From: Aphanizomenon flos-aquae FACHB-1287
Lineage (GTDB): Bacteria > Cyanobacteriota > Cyanobacteriia > Cyanobacteriales > Nostocaceae
DNA: 64,000 nucleotides
Assembly: GCF_014698755.1 (NCBI RefSeq)
Contig: NZ_JACJTO010000019.1
Coordinates: 1-64,000, forward strand
Reading direction: 5' to 3'
Shown here: piece by piece, positions 46,863 through 56,637 of the stretch
Numbering within the stretch: position 1 is the stretch's first letter
Layout of the letters: the number at the start of each line of letters is the position of its first letter
Notes under the pieces: generated by a model
Seen by the model: only the letters and a program-made list of their open reading frames with translations
What the model was told of the DNA's origin: nothing
The model's database searches: none
Translations under genes and position numbers: made by a program

Positions 46863-48230
46863 TTAAATATCAATAATCCTTAATAACTCTTTAGCTACAT
46901 ACTCAACAACAGGAATAGGAACAGCATTACCAAAATGTTTTTTAGCAGTATCATCTTTTTGATGATATATAAAATTAGCAGGAAATCCTTGTAACTTGCA
47001 AGCGTGTTTTGCAGTGATTGGTATATATTTTTTAGAGTGATAAATTTTTTCTAAAAACAACTGCTTATACTCTTCTGGATTACTACCATGAATAGATACA
47101 GTTGCTATATAATCTTTACCACCAGTAGCAGTTAAAGTTGGAAAAATATCAGCAGTAGGTAAAATAATTCTATAGATATCATTAATTCCTGTCATATTCT
47201 TAGAATTAACAAATTCATACTTTCTATTATCAGTCCAGCGAAATATTCCTTTATCAACTAATATATTTAATTCTCTAATTTCTATATTAGGTATTATTCT
47301 CTGGAAGTTTTCAAAAGATAAAGGGTTTCCATCCTTATTACCATACTTTTTACTTCTTCTATTCTTTAAAAGAGCTAAACAAATCATTTTTTCTCTATCA
47401 GTAGTTTTAATAATATTCCAAGAGTGAATTGTTGTATGTCCATTTCTTAAATCTGAGAAAATAAAGAAATCATTTAATTCATCATCTTTTTGAAATCGAG
47501 TTCTTGAAGGTGGTATTACACCTTTAAATAAGGTATTTGCATCTAATTTAACTTTTTCTATAAATTCAATATTTTTTAATTCATCTAAAATATCTAAAAC
47601 TTTGGGGTGAATATTTAAAGAACGAGGAAATCTATATTCTTGGCATTTCTCTATACCATTTTGAATTCCTACAATAAAAACTCTATCTCTATTTTGAGGT
47701 AAACCAAAATCGTAAGCATTTAATATTTGCCATTTCGCACAATATCCTATATCATGAAAATTCTGCAAAATCAGTTCTAAATTATCTCTGTTTTTTGGAC
47801 TTGCTAAACCACTAACATTTTCAAAAATAAACGCTTTAGGTTGACTTTTATTGACCAACCGAATCACATCAAACCATAATTTTCCTCTCTGATCATCAAA
47901 ACCCTTTAAACAACCTGCGACTGACCAAGGTTGACAAGGGACACCACCTACAATTACATCAATATTAGATGGAAGTTTTGTAACTTTAGTAATATCTCCT
48001 AATTCAATTTCATCTTGATTTCGGTAATTGATAAAATTTTGCTGATACACTTTAATAGCTTGTTTATCTATTTCAGAGTAACCTAAACATTGACCACCTA
48101 ATTTTTCTAAAGCAATTCTAAACCCTCCAATACCCGCAAATAGATCGATAAATGTGAATTTTTTTGGAGAATTTACTAATTGTGTAGGTAATTCTATATG
48201 CTTTGGTACTTGTAAAACTACAGTTTCCAT
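46863..48230 (-). CDS. DNA (cytosine-5) methyltransferase
   Basis: About 455 residues from the ATG at 48230 (a TTG at 48269 adds 13 non-conserved residues). Motifs are in standard order: I FIDLFAGIGGFRIALE, IV GGVPCQPWSVAG with the catalytic cysteine, VI FENVSGL, VIII QNRDRVFIVGIQ and X FGNAVPIPVVEYVAKEL. The target-recognition region between VIII and IX is long (about residues 190-385). No restriction endonuclease gene is adjacent on either side, so it looks like a solitary methylase or the survivor of a restriction-modification pair. Confidence 0.9.
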   Translation of the reverse strand: METVVLQVPKHIELPTQLVNSPKKFTFIDLFAGIGGFRIALEKLGGQCLGYSEIDKQAIKVYQQNFINYRNQDEIELGDITKVTKLPSNIDVIVGGVPCQPWSVAGCLKGFDDQRGKLWFDVIRLVNKSQPKAFIFENVSGLASPKNRDNLELILQNFHDIGYCAKWQILNAYDFGLPQNRDRVFIVGIQNGIEKCQEYRFPRSLNIHPKVLDILDELKNIEFIEKVKLDANTLFKGVIPPSRTRFQKDDELNDFFIFSDLRNGHTTIHSWNIIKTTDREKMICLALLKNRRSKKYGNKDGNPLSFENFQRIIPNIEIRELNILVDKGIFRWTDNRKYEFVNSKNMTGINDIYRIILPTADIFPTLTATGGKDYIATVSIHGSNPEEYKQLFLEKIYHSKKYIPITAKHACKLQGFPANFIYHQKDDTAKKHFGNAVPIPVVEYVAKELLRIIDI

Positions 48231-48371
48231 CACTGTTAATCTATTGGACTGAATAACATTAAGACGCAAATTTTAAATATAACACTATAGAAGTCATTAG
48301 CTATCAGATTTTACAGCTTTTTACATAAATTCAATAGGTCTTGAACTTGTATACTACTAGAAAGTGGGAGT

Positions 48372-49286
48372 TTATTTTTGCTGTTTTTCTGCTTTTTGTA
48401 ATAACTCCTGGGAATTTTTTACCCACTGTAAATTACCTTGAATATTATATAAATCGTGTGCATATTGGAAGACTTGTAAAGCTTCTTTATACTGCTTTAA
48501 CTGCATAAAAACTAATCCCGCACCATAATAAGCATTAGCATAATTAGGGTTGGCTGCGGCTGATTTTCTAAAAGCTGCTAAAGCTTCATTTAATTTCCCC
48601 TGATTAAATAAAATTGAGCCAATATTATAGTGGGCTTCCGCATATTTGGGATTGATTTTAATTGCTTGGTTAAAAGCAGCTTTTGCTTGTTCAATTTTCC
48701 CTAGTTGTAAATAACATATCCCTAAATGATAAGCTGGTTCTGGAGCATTTTTACTATAGGTTCTAGCTTTTTCAAAAGAAGCGATCGCACTTTGCCAATT
48801 TTTTTCTTGCTCTTTAACTAACCCCATGTTATAATGGGCAAAACCTAAATTGGGATTTAATTCTAAGGCCTTATTTAAGTAATCTTGAGCCAATTTTAAA
48901 TTATTTCCTTCTAATAAAGCCCCACCTAAATTTGCAAAAGCTAAAGCAAATTGAGAATCCGCTTGAGTAGCTTGATAAAAAGCATCCGCAGCAGGTTGTA
49001 ATTTTCCTAATTGTCGTAGTGATAAACCTAAATTATAGTGCGCTGCTGCTAATTTAGGATCTAGTTTAATAGCTTCACGAAAAGCGGTAATTGCTACTTC
49101 TATTCTTCCCGACTGAATCGCCTGTAATCCTTGATTTAAAGCCTCTGTAGCTGCTTTAGTATTTCTATTTTGTGCCAGTATTAGAGTCGGGGGAGAACTG
49201 GAAAATACGGGTTGAATATTAATACTTAATAATAAAAAATTGATTATCCCTAAAATAGGATATTTAATTAATAATGATAATTTCAT
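48372..49286 (-). CDS. Exported TPR-repeat protein
   Basis: About 304 residues from the ATG at 49286, which gives a signal peptide (KLSLLIKYPILGIINFLLLS... up to about residue 35). At least six TPR units follow, each of the form AHYNLGLSLRQLGKL, AFANLGGALLEGNNL, AHYNMGLVKEQEKNW, and so on, spaced 34 residues apart. It is a periplasmic or outer-membrane-associated scaffold of unknown partner. A TTG-initiated longer form to 49319 is less likely. Confidence 0.75.
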   Translation of the reverse strand: MKLSLLIKYPILGIINFLLLSINIQPVFSSSPPTLILAQNRNTKAATEALNQGLQAIQSGRIEVAITAFREAIKLDPKLAAAHYNLGLSLRQLGKLQPAADAFYQATQADSQFALAFANLGGALLEGNNLKLAQDYLNKALELNPNLGFAHYNMGLVKEQEKNWQSAIASFEKARTYSKNAPEPAYHLGICYLQLGKIEQAKAAFNQAIKINPKYAEAHYNIGSILFNQGKLNEALAAFRKSAAANPNYANAYYGAGLVFMQLKQYKEALQVFQYAHDLYNIQGNLQWVKNSQELLQKAEKQQK

Positions 49287-49334
49287 AGATTTATTTCGCG
49301 CAAAGGCACAAAGGAGCAAAGACGCAAAGGAAGA

Positions 49335-49586
49335 TCAGGAAAAATCAATGTTGTTCTGGTTATTGTTGGGTTTCTTTGTATCAACCCAACCCACTTTATC
49401 ATCATTACCAAAAGAAACACAAGGACTATCAATTTCTACCGCTGGAGTAAATGAACTACAAAAATTCACGGTAACACAATTAACATCTAACTCATCAGGG
49501 TGAGTACAATCTAATTTAACATAAAAAGCACAGTCTTGACAAATAGTTTTATGTAATATTGGCTGTAAGTCAATAGAGACTGACAT
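49335..49586 (-). CDS. Small cysteine-rich protein of unknown function
   Basis: 83 residues with five or more cysteines, CQDCAFYVKLDCTHP, VNCVTVNFCSSF and a later SPCVSFG. The CxxC...C...C...C pattern suggests metal binding. It is followed by a poorly conserved asparagine-rich tail. A hairpin CCCACTAC/GTAGTGGG lies at 49615-49642 just upstream of its start. I do not recognise the family. Confidence 0.6.
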   Translation of the reverse strand: MSVSIDLQPILHKTICQDCAFYVKLDCTHPDELDVNCVTVNFCSSFTPAVEIDSPCVSFGNDDKVGWVDTKKPNNNQNNIDFS

Positions 49587-49891
49587 GGTTAATAATCCTC
49601 AAATTGAGATAAAACCCACTACCTTGTATATTTTGTAGTGGGAAATAACAGTAATAAACAATGTCGTTCTTATTATCTGTTATTTTCGTAACAAAATTAA
49701 TTCTTTAATGCAGTTATTACATTATTATCTCGCATTTATTGTTATTTCACCACAAATCAGTAGTTAAGAACCTAGACTTTACTAACTTATGTTGTCTTTA
49801 TTAGTTTGTTGACTTAAGCTATTTTTAGTACATAAAATAAATAGCCTACATAAATAATTGGCTTTTATCCTATATCTAACATGAAATAAGC
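49587..49891 (+). other. Intergenic region with a leader hairpin
   Basis: Apart from the 8-bp stem CCCACTAC/GTAGTGGG at 49615-49642 I see only AT-rich DNA, probably the divergent promoters of the flanking small genes. Confidence 0.4.
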
Positions 49892-50155
49892 GTGAGTGCA
49901 AAACGTCTGCCAGAAACTACTGCCCATGTTAAGATTATCCGCCAATCTTGGCAACAGGGCTTTCTCGAAGGTGAAGTCAGCGCTGGTAATTTTCAATGGC
50001 ATTTCCAGTGGCATTTTCGTCGGGGGGAACTTTCTGTAAAGCCTTCTCAAGGTCGTGCTTTAATCAAAGAACCTCTAGGGCGGTTTCTAGAACAACAAGA
50101 TTATCAATTAGAACCTGGGGGAGATTATGCTTTCACAATTCGGGCTGAACTGTAA
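49892..50155 (+). CDS. DUF3146 family cyanobacterial protein
   Basis: 87 residues from a GTG. The sequence (LPETTAHVKIIRQSWQQGFLEGEV, in part, and LEPGGDYAFTIRAEL) matches a small conserved cyanobacterial family without known function. A tiny internal duplication QWHFQWHF (residues about 35-42) is visible. It is convergent with the next gene and separated by one base. Confidence 0.7.
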   Translation: MSAKRLPETTAHVKIIRQSWQQGFLEGEVSAGNFQWHFQWHFRRGELSVKPSQGRALIKEPLGRFLEQQDYQLEPGGDYAFTIRAEL

Positions 50156-50156
50156 A

Positions 50157-50579
50157 TTATTTGTCAGTTAATCTATTGAGGTATCTTTCAATCAGAAGCA
50201 CTGCCACAATATCATCTATTGCCCTGGGAGGTTGACGCATTCCTTTGGGTAATAACTTAATTATACCCTGGGGTGGATACATTTGCCAATAGCGATCGCG
50301 TGCTTCTAGGGTAGAATAACGTTCATCAACTAAAATGATATTTGTGAGTTTACTTAATTCTTGACTAAGTTGCTGTTTCCACTTTTTCGCTGTTGTTTGA
50401 TCTCCCATCACTATTAAGGATACAGGAAATTTTTGCAATTGTACTTCAATATTAGCGATCGCTTCTTCTGCTAAGATAACTTGATGATAATACAGTTGTC
50501 TATCTAATCCCATTACTGCAATACCACATTTATCACGGCCAGGATCAAATCCTAAAATTGCAGGTTGTGTATTTGTCAT
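50157..50579 (-). CDS. YqgF/RuvX-like RuvC-fold nuclease family protein
   Basis: 140 residues with the RNase H-like start LGFDPGRDKCGIAVM (first catalytic aspartate), SLIVMGDQTTAKKW and a final acidic region VDERYSTLEARDRYW plus RAIDDIVAVLLIERYL. This matches the cyanobacterial YqgF-type proteins related to the pre-16S rRNA processing and Holliday-junction-like nucleases. Function in this organism is inferred. It is read towards a DUF3146 gene. Confidence 0.8.
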   Translation of the reverse strand: MTNTQPAILGFDPGRDKCGIAVMGLDRQLYYHQVILAEEAIANIEVQLQKFPVSLIVMGDQTTAKKWKQQLSQELSKLTNIILVDERYSTLEARDRYWQMYPPQGIIKLLPKGMRQPPRAIDDIVAVLLIERYLNRLTDK

Positions 50580-50660
50580 TGGTTGGTTGTCGGTTGTTAG
50601 TTGTTAGTTGTCGGTTGTCAGTTGTCAGTTGTCGGTTGTCAGTTGTTAATTATCAATTAA
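50580..50660 (-). repeat. STRR heptamer array (GGTTGTC/AGTTGTC)
   Basis: About ten tandem heptamers of the types GGTTGTC, AGTTGTC and AGTTGTT occupy the leader of the YqgF-like gene. Confidence 0.85.
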
Positions 50661-50755
50661 TATTGTTAGGCAATCTTTTGTTATTGTTAGGTAATTCAGT
50701 AACTTTGTAACTATCTACTTTACCAATAGAACATCTTACAATTAAACTTTCTTGC

Positions 50756-52204
50756 TTACGTACTAAAAAGAACTTCTCCATTTGATATAACTACTAATTT
50801 AATTCTTAACGGACCGACAGTATAAGTATTTTCTGCCGCTATAGCTTTAATTTCCACCTCCTGCTCCATTTGCTGTAATTGAGTCACAAAGCGAACAAAA
50901 GTCCCATCTACTTCTACACTTTCCACAATTCCTGCATTTCGAGCGCGAAATTGAGAAGCAGAAATTAGTAAATCTAAGCGTTGACGCATTTGTTCAGGAG
51001 TCATATTTTTTAAATCTGCCGTAGTAGTAGCCAGAATTTCCCCTAATGAAAATACAAGTTGATTTCGGGCTGCGTCTGCAAAAAATTCTATTTGCTTTTC
51101 GCCTCTGACATAATTACCTGCCGAGAAAATTCTAACAACATATTCTCGACTATCTTTAATTTGTGCGATTAGGGATTCAACCTGATCTTTCGTGAGACGA
51201 AGTATTTTTTTATTCATTGATATCTCACCAGGTTCAGTTAACTGAACATTGGCATTATGATTAGCTGCTTCGAGAATTTTCATAATAGCCTGACGTGAGG
51301 TATTAGTTTTATTAACAGTAATTAATCCTGCCGCTATTACTTGACCTTTGACCAAAGCTAATTTACCCAAGCGGAGGTCACGATAGGACTGATAATATTT
51401 TTCTAGTCTAGCCACTTCCCGATCTAAAAATTGTTGTTGTTCCTCTAATTCCTTCAAGCGAGATTCTCTAGTGATAATGACTTCCTCTCGCTGTTTAATT
51501 TCTAGATTACGATTTTGAATAAGTTTATCTAATTTAGCAATTTTGCGATCGCGTTTTTCAATTGCCGTCTTTGCTTCATCAATAGCCTCTTTAGCTTGAG
51601 TATACAACTTCTCACGTTCTGCCTTTAAATCTTCTACAGCAGTTTGGAGAGTCTGTCGCTGATGATAAAGAGTTTGTAATTCACCTCTAGCTTGTTGATA
51701 CTGAATCATGATGCCACCAAGACGACTTTGAGTTTCCTTTAGTCGTGCTTGAGTTTTAGCTTGCTGATTAAGAGTACGATTAAGTTGAGCTTGTGTTGCC
51801 TTTTGTTTAGTATTTACTGCCTGTAATGACTTATTAATTGCTTGTAATTCTTGTTGTACCTGAACCTTTTCTTGTTTAGCCTGATTTAGCTCAACCTCCA
51901 CCTGGCTTTTTTGAGCTTCTGCGGTTTTTAGTTGTTCCCGCTTATTGGTTAGATCTCTTTGAATATCCTCCAATTCAAATACACCCTTCCGTAGTCCACC
52001 GTCAGTAGCAAAGAGAATTGCTAAAGTTGAAGCAGAAATCAGACCACCCGTAAAGATAGTGACAATGACAGCAGTTTTTTTCGGACGCAAATTAAAGAGT
52101 GAGAGACGGGCCTTGCCCACCCGAGTGCCGATGCGGTCACCCACGGTAGCAATTACGCCTCCCAAAATGAGAATTGCTGCAATCAGGATGTACCCGGTGG
52201 CCAT
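50756..52204 (-). CDS. DUF3084 coiled-coil membrane protein
   Basis: 482 residues: an N-terminal membrane segment, a conserved linker (RIGTRVGKARLSLFNLRPKKTAV), a second membrane segment (IFTGGLISASTLAILFA), then a long coiled coil of about 200 residues (about 75-275, rich in Q, K, E and L), and a folded C-terminal DUF3084 domain. The family is found almost only in cyanobacteria. An envelope-linked role is inferred. Confidence 0.85.
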   Translation of the reverse strand: MATGYILIAAILILGGVIATVGDRIGTRVGKARLSLFNLRPKKTAVIVTIFTGGLISASTLAILFATDGGLRKGVFELEDIQRDLTNKREQLKTAEAQKSQVEVELNQAKQEKVQVQQELQAINKSLQAVNTKQKATQAQLNRTLNQQAKTQARLKETQSRLGGIMIQYQQARGELQTLYHQRQTLQTAVEDLKAEREKLYTQAKEAIDEAKTAIEKRDRKIAKLDKLIQNRNLEIKQREEVIITRESRLKELEEQQQFLDREVARLEKYYQSYRDLRLGKLALVKGQVIAAGLITVNKTNTSRQAIMKILEAANHNANVQLTEPGEISMNKKILRLTKDQVESLIAQIKDSREYVVRIFSAGNYVRGEKQIEFFADAARNQLVFSLGEILATTTADLKNMTPEQMRQRLDLLISASQFRARNAGIVESVEVDGTFVRFVTQLQQMEQEVEIKAIAAENTYTVGPLRIKLVVISNGEVLFST

Positions 52205-52456
52205 TTTTAACTAATGCAATAGTGATCAATACAGCCTATCACGTTTAACCATTGTCTGTGGGTAAAGAGAGTGAGGCTAAAGAAAGAATTAGACAATTAA
52301 AGACCTTCCTCCAAATTAATAGTTTAATCGTGATCATAGTGATGCTATTGACAGAGTCTCCAAAAACACAGCACTTCAAAAATAGAAGTCCTGCCAACTC
52401 CATTTACCTATAACTTGAATAAATTGTTAGCATTTAGCTAAATTTGAGTTTAACTT

Positions 52457-52492
52457 CCCTACCTCCACAGACAGAATTTTGTGGAAGTGGGG
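52457..52492 (-). terminator. Possible terminator hairpin downstream of ntcA
   Basis: On the minus strand CCCCACTTCCACA (52492-52480) pairs with TGTGGAGGTAGGG (52469-52457) with two wobble pairs. No T run follows, so the role is uncertain. The rest of 52205-52531 shows no gene. Confidence 0.45.
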
Positions 52493-52531
52493 TTTAGATC
52501 TACTTTTTGGCAACCTGCTGACGGCTGATGC

Positions 52532-53203
52532 TTAGGTAAATTGTTTACTTAAAGCAACAGGTTTATGTACAGTAATCTTCTTTTTATGAATAGAAATCAT
52601 TTTCTTCTCGCGGAGATCTCCCAGTAGTCTAGTGACTGTAACACGAGTAGAGCCAATTGCTTCAGCGATCGCCTGATGGGATAACTTCAGATCAATGGTA
52701 ATGCCATCAGCACAAGGAACGCCAAAATCTCGACAAAGAATTAATAAGAAACTAATTAACCTAGAACCCATATCACGGTGAGCAAGAGTTTCAATCATCA
52801 TCTCCGTTTGAAGAATCCGTGAAGCAAGACCTCGCAACATCAACATTGATAATTCTGGATTTTCCTTCAGTGCTTGCTCTACCTGTTCAATTGGGGCTGA
52901 AAGCAATTCTACAGTAGTAAAGGCCACTGCATGATAAAATCGATCAGACTTATTTCCTGTCAGCAGTGACAGTACACCAAAGACGCTGTTTTCCCGCAGT
53001 AGTGCTACCGTTATTTCTTCTCCTGCTTCGTATACCCTTGACAGTTTCACAGCACCCTTGAGAAGAAAATAAACTCGTTCAGCAGGATCTCCCGGAAAAA
53101 AGATCGTCTTATTCCGCTCAAATGTTTCCACAACCGGAGGAAATGCCCCCGTCGCCATTTGACGAAAAACACTTGCTAGGGCTTTATCTTGTGTCACTAT
53201 CAT
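52532..53203 (-). CDS. ntcA: Global nitrogen regulator NtcA
   Basis: 223 residues, the near-invariant NtcA sequence: an N-terminal cNMP-like sensor domain ([23 protein letters not shown]) that binds 2-oxoglutarate, a dimerisation helix and a C-terminal helix-turn-helix ([21 protein letters not shown], about residues 175-195). It activates nitrogen assimilation and heterocyst genes at GTA-N8-TAC boxes, with PipX as co-activator. A near-match GTATCATTATAAAC lies about 130 bases upstream and could be an autoregulatory box, one base off consensus. Confidence 0.97.
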   Translation of the reverse strand: MIVTQDKALASVFRQMATGAFPPVVETFERNKTIFFPGDPAERVYFLLKGAVKLSRVYEAGEEITVALLRENSVFGVLSLLTGNKSDRFYHAVAFTTVELLSAPIEQVEQALKENPELSMLMLRGLASRILQTEMMIETLAHRDMGSRLISFLLILCRDFGVPCADGITIDLKLSHQAIAEAIGSTRVTVTRLLGDLREKKMISIHKKKITVHKPVALSKQFT

Positions 53204-53579
53204 TTCTCCCTTCCCCTACCCAATGCCAGAAAAACAAAAACTAATTACCTAAGAATACACCTGAAAAATCAATAAATCACCATGGACTTTGCTGTTTTTT
53301 TCTATACTCAAAGGTAAAATTGTTAGTTCTTCGTTTATAATGATACACAATTGTTGTTCAGTTTAGTTAATTATTATTCATAAGTAATTTCACTAATTAG
53401 AGTCAAAGGTTTTGCCTCTAGAAATTTTCTGTTTCTTGAGAATTTTTATAAATATGGTCATAATTTTTTGATCCTTGCTGACTGGTCTGGGAGTATTTGA
53501 AAAAATTCCTAGTCCAACATAGTCCAACTAGGCTCGGATTCTAGTATGCTCCTAATGATGAATTACATTAGCAATTTTT
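53204..53579 (+). other. Divergent promoter region of ntcA and fabI
   Basis: 376 bases without a gene. TTTATAATG at about 53334-53342 offers a -10-like hexamer on the plus strand; on the minus strand the same place holds GTATCATTATAAAC, the near-match to an NtcA site. Confidence 0.4.
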
Positions 53580-54356
53580 ATGCTGAATCTATCTGGAAAA
53601 AATGCTCTAGTTACAGGTATTGCCAATAACCGTTCTATCGCTTGGGGAATTGCCCAACAACTCCATAAAGCCGGGGCCAATTTGGGCATTACCTACTTGC
53701 CAGATGACAAGGGTAAAATGGAAAAAAAAGTTTCTGAATTGGTAGAACCTCTTGCTCCGAGCCTGTTTTTGCCCTGTAATGTTGAAAATGAGGAGCAAAT
53801 TCAATCTACTTTTGAAACCATCCGGCAGGAATGGGGGAAAATAGATATTTTAGTGCATTGTTTGGCTTTTGCCAAAAAAGAAGATTTGACCGGGGGTTTT
53901 AGTCAAACTTCTCGTTCTGGTTTCAATACGGCGTTAGAAGTTAGCACTTATTCACTTATACAGTTAAGCGGTGCAGCCAGACCTTTAATGACTGAAGGTG
54001 GAAGTATTATTACTCTTACATATTTGGGCGCAGTTCGGGCAATTCCTAATTATAATGTCATGGGTGTAGCTAAAGCTGGCTTAGAAGCTAGTGTTCGTTA
54101 TTTGGCCGCAGAACTCGGTCCGGAAAATATTCGTGTTAATGGTATTTCCGCAGGTCCAATCCGCACTTTAGCATCTTCCGCAGTTGGTGGTATTTTAGAT
54201 ATGATTCATCATGTTGAGCAGGTAGCCCCCCTCCGTCGCACTGTTACTCAATTGGAGGTAGGTAATACTGCGGCTTTCTTGTGTAGTGATTTGGCAAGCG
54301 GTATTACTGGACAAATCCTGTATGTCGATGGGGGATATGAAATTATGGGAATGTAA
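53580..54356 (+). CDS. fabI: Enoyl-[acyl-carrier-protein] reductase (NADH)
   Basis: 258 residues. SDR-type features are the N-terminal nucleotide-binding ALVTGIANNRSIAWGIA, the catalytic Tyr-x6-Lys as YNVMGVAKAGLE near residues 157-168, and SAGPIRTLASSAVGG. It catalyses the last reduction in fatty acid elongation. Length is normal. Confidence 0.95.
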   Translation: MLNLSGKNALVTGIANNRSIAWGIAQQLHKAGANLGITYLPDDKGKMEKKVSELVEPLAPSLFLPCNVENEEQIQSTFETIRQEWGKIDILVHCLAFAKKEDLTGGFSQTSRSGFNTALEVSTYSLIQLSGAARPLMTEGGSIITLTYLGAVRAIPNYNVMGVAKAGLEASVRYLAAELGPENIRVNGISAGPIRTLASSAVGGILDMIHHVEQVAPLRRTVTQLEVGNTAAFLCSDLASGITGQILYVDGGYEIMGM

Positions 54357-54483
54357 CACTCCTGGTCCTAAAGGCGCGAGGATTCTTGGTTCAACGATAT
54401 CACTTAAACTAGATATCTTGCAGTGTCTAATCTAGTAGGCTTTAGACCCAAGCTTTTGGTAATACGGCACAATTAAGAAGTCA

Positions 54484-54613
54484 GAAGTAACAAACTGAAA
54501 ACCGACAACCGACAACTGACAACCGACAACTGACAACCGACAACCGACAAATGACAACTGACAACCGACAACCGACAAATGACAACTGACAACTGACAAC
54601 CGACAAATGACAA
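54484..54613 (+). repeat. STRR heptamer array running into the hisB start codon
   Basis: About seventeen tandem heptamers (CGACAAC, TGACAAC and CAAATGA-type variants) fill the leader of hisB. The hisB start ATGACAAC falls inside the last unit. Confidence 0.88.
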
Positions 54614-55209
54614 CACAAACTCCTCGGATAGCCTCAGTTCAACGCACCACTGGTGAAACAAATGTTTATGTCACCATTAACCTGGATGGTACGGGTGTAT
54701 GTAAAGTATCTACAGGTATTCCCTTTTTAGATCATATGCTCCATCAAATCGCCTCCCATGGGTTGTTTGACTTGGATATTCAAGCTAAAGGTGATTGGGA
54801 AATTGATGACCACCATACAAACGAAGATGTGGGGATTACTTTAGGACAAGCTTTAGGCCAAGCTTTGGGTAACAAAAAAGGAATTGTGCGTTTTGGTAAT
54901 TTTCTCGCTCCTTTAGATGAAGCCTTAGTGCAAGTGGCCTTAGACTTCTCTGGTAGACCTCATCTCAGTTATAGTTTAGAAATTCCTACTCAACGGGTGG
55001 GAACTTATGATACACAATTAGTGCGGGAGTTTTTTGTGGCCTTGGTAAATCATAGCCAAATGACTTTACATATTCGCCAATTAGATGGAATTAATTCCCA
55101 TCATATTATTGAGGCCACATTTAAAGCCTTTGCTAGAGCCATGCGAATAGCCGTGGAAATTGATCCACGTCGGGGGACAACAATTCCTAGTTCTAAAGGT
55201 GTGTTATAA
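54607..55209 (+). CDS. hisB: Imidazoleglycerol-phosphate dehydratase
   Basis: 200 residues. Metal-binding histidine motifs are [13 protein letters not shown] near residue 40, [17 protein letters not shown] near 63, and later [16 protein letters not shown] near 160. It performs the sixth step of histidine synthesis. It stands apart from other his genes, as usual in cyanobacteria. The initiator codon is part of the upstream heptamer array; no ordinary ribosome-binding site is visible. Confidence 0.95.
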   Translation: MTTQTPRIASVQRTTGETNVYVTINLDGTGVCKVSTGIPFLDHMLHQIASHGLFDLDIQAKGDWEIDDHHTNEDVGITLGQALGQALGNKKGIVRFGNFLAPLDEALVQVALDFSGRPHLSYSLEIPTQRVGTYDTQLVREFFVALVNHSQMTLHIRQLDGINSHHIIEATFKAFARAMRIAVEIDPRRGTTIPSSKGVL

Positions 55210-55275
55210 AAATTATCAGCATCGGTTAATCTATTAGTTAGTTCTAAATGGTCAGTAGTTGGTAGTTTCATTGCC

Positions 55276-56259
55276 ATGAATTCTGTTGTAGACAACTCTA
55301 ATTCTCAACAAAATCCCCTAGATAAACAACCTGTAGTCCTGACTTCTGAATTGCGAAAGGTCTATCGTACGGGATTTTGGCTCAATCAAAAAGTTGTATC
55401 TCTCAAAAACTGCTCTTTACAAGTGTACCCAGGAGAAACCTTTGGTCTGTTGGGTCCAAATGGTGCGGGTAAAACCACGCTGTTAAAATTGTTATTGGGT
55501 ATTATTCGTCCTACATCTGGACGAGGATTATTACTAGGTAAACCCATAGGCGATCGCTCTGTCAAGCAGCATATTGGCTACCTCCCAGAAAATTCCTATT
55601 TATATGAATATCTGAGCGGTTGGGAATTTTTGCAGTTGACAGCGGGTTTATTTCAAATTCCCCAAAAGTTACAACGTCAACGCATTCCCCAATTATTGGA
55701 ATTAGTCGGATTATCTCAAGCTGATGCTCGCAAAAAGCAACTGCGACGTTATTCTAAGGGGATGCTTCAGCGTGTGTGCATGGCTCAAGCATTAATTAAT
55801 GATCCCAATTTGGTTTTTTTAGATGAACCTATGTCTGGGCTTGATCCTCTGGGACGTTACCAAATGCGAGAAATTATTCTCTCTCTGAAAGCATCTGGTA
55901 AAACCATATTTTTTAATAGTCATGTATTAAGTGAAGTGGAACAAATTTGCGACCGTGTGGCTATTCTTGCTCAAGGAGAATTAATCTGTTGTGGTTCTCT
56001 CAATCAACTTTTAGGTAACCAAAATACATATCATGTGAAAGGTCAAGGAGGAGATGGGGAAATTTTGAAAAAATGGATAAGTAATTTGGAATTTGGGGCG
56101 GATGGTTCTTGGCAAGGTACACTCCAAGAAGATTATTATGATTTTCTCTCTAGTCTCCAGTTAATGGGAGGGAAAATTATCACTATGAATCTATCACGTC
56201 AATCCCTAGAAGAGTTTTTCATCCATCAAATTCAAATCCTCAATCATCCCCTTAATTAG
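55276..56259 (+). CDS. ABC transporter ATP-binding protein (CcmA/ABC-2 type)
   Basis: 327 residues. Walker A is GLLGPNGAGKTTLLK near residue 57, the signature YSKGMLQRVCMAQAL near 157, Walker B LVFLDEPMSGLDPLG near 180 and the H-loop FNSHVLSEVE near 213. A C-terminal domain of about 80 residues is typical for ABC-2-type exporters (drug, lipid or polysaccharide). No permease gene is adjacent, so the partner is elsewhere. It lies 66 bases after hisB, but co-transcription is not proven. Confidence 0.85.
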   Translation: MNSVVDNSNSQQNPLDKQPVVLTSELRKVYRTGFWLNQKVVSLKNCSLQVYPGETFGLLGPNGAGKTTLLKLLLGIIRPTSGRGLLLGKPIGDRSVKQHIGYLPENSYLYEYLSGWEFLQLTAGLFQIPQKLQRQRIPQLLELVGLSQADARKKQLRRYSKGMLQRVCMAQALINDPNLVFLDEPMSGLDPLGRYQMREIILSLKASGKTIFFNSHVLSEVEQICDRVAILAQGELICCGSLNQLLGNQNTYHVKGQGGDGEILKKWISNLEFGADGSWQGTLQEDYYDFLSSLQLMGGKIITMNLSRQSLEEFFIHQIQILNHPLN

Positions 56260-56637
56260 TACAAACTACAAGAATACAAGAATAATAAATTGCCCATAAG
56301 TAGTAATTATATAAAATTACTTGGGAATACTAAAACTCAGTTGCTTACTTATTTGTAGGCAGTATAACTGAGTTTTAAATCAAATTATGAATTCTATATG
56401 TCAGGAAAATATAGAATTAAAAATTGTTATCACAACTGGTGAAAATTATGTAAAATGTTTCCTAACTTTAGACAAAATATAAAATCAATATCTTTACGCA
56501 ACAAATTATTTATGTCCGGAAAACAAAGGATTTATTAGAAAATAAGATTGTTGAGTCACCACGATTCTTCAGTATACTCGATGTTAAAACGTTTCAGAAT
56601 AACTGTAAATATCGTCATTTCCAATTCTCAGGTAAAT
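56260..56637 (+). other. Intergenic region before the polysaccharide export gene
   Basis: A hairpin-like pair AACTCAGTTGCTTACT...GGCAGTATAACTGAGTTT at about 56334-56378 (ACTCAGTT/AACTGAGT) follows the ABC gene and may terminate it. Otherwise AT-rich DNA with no gene. Confidence 0.5.

Noticed and set aside
53325-53345. NtcA autoregulatory box upstream of ntcA
   Set aside because: GTA-N8-AAC departs from the GTA-N8-TAC consensus by one base and I had no independent support, so it is mentioned only as a possibility.
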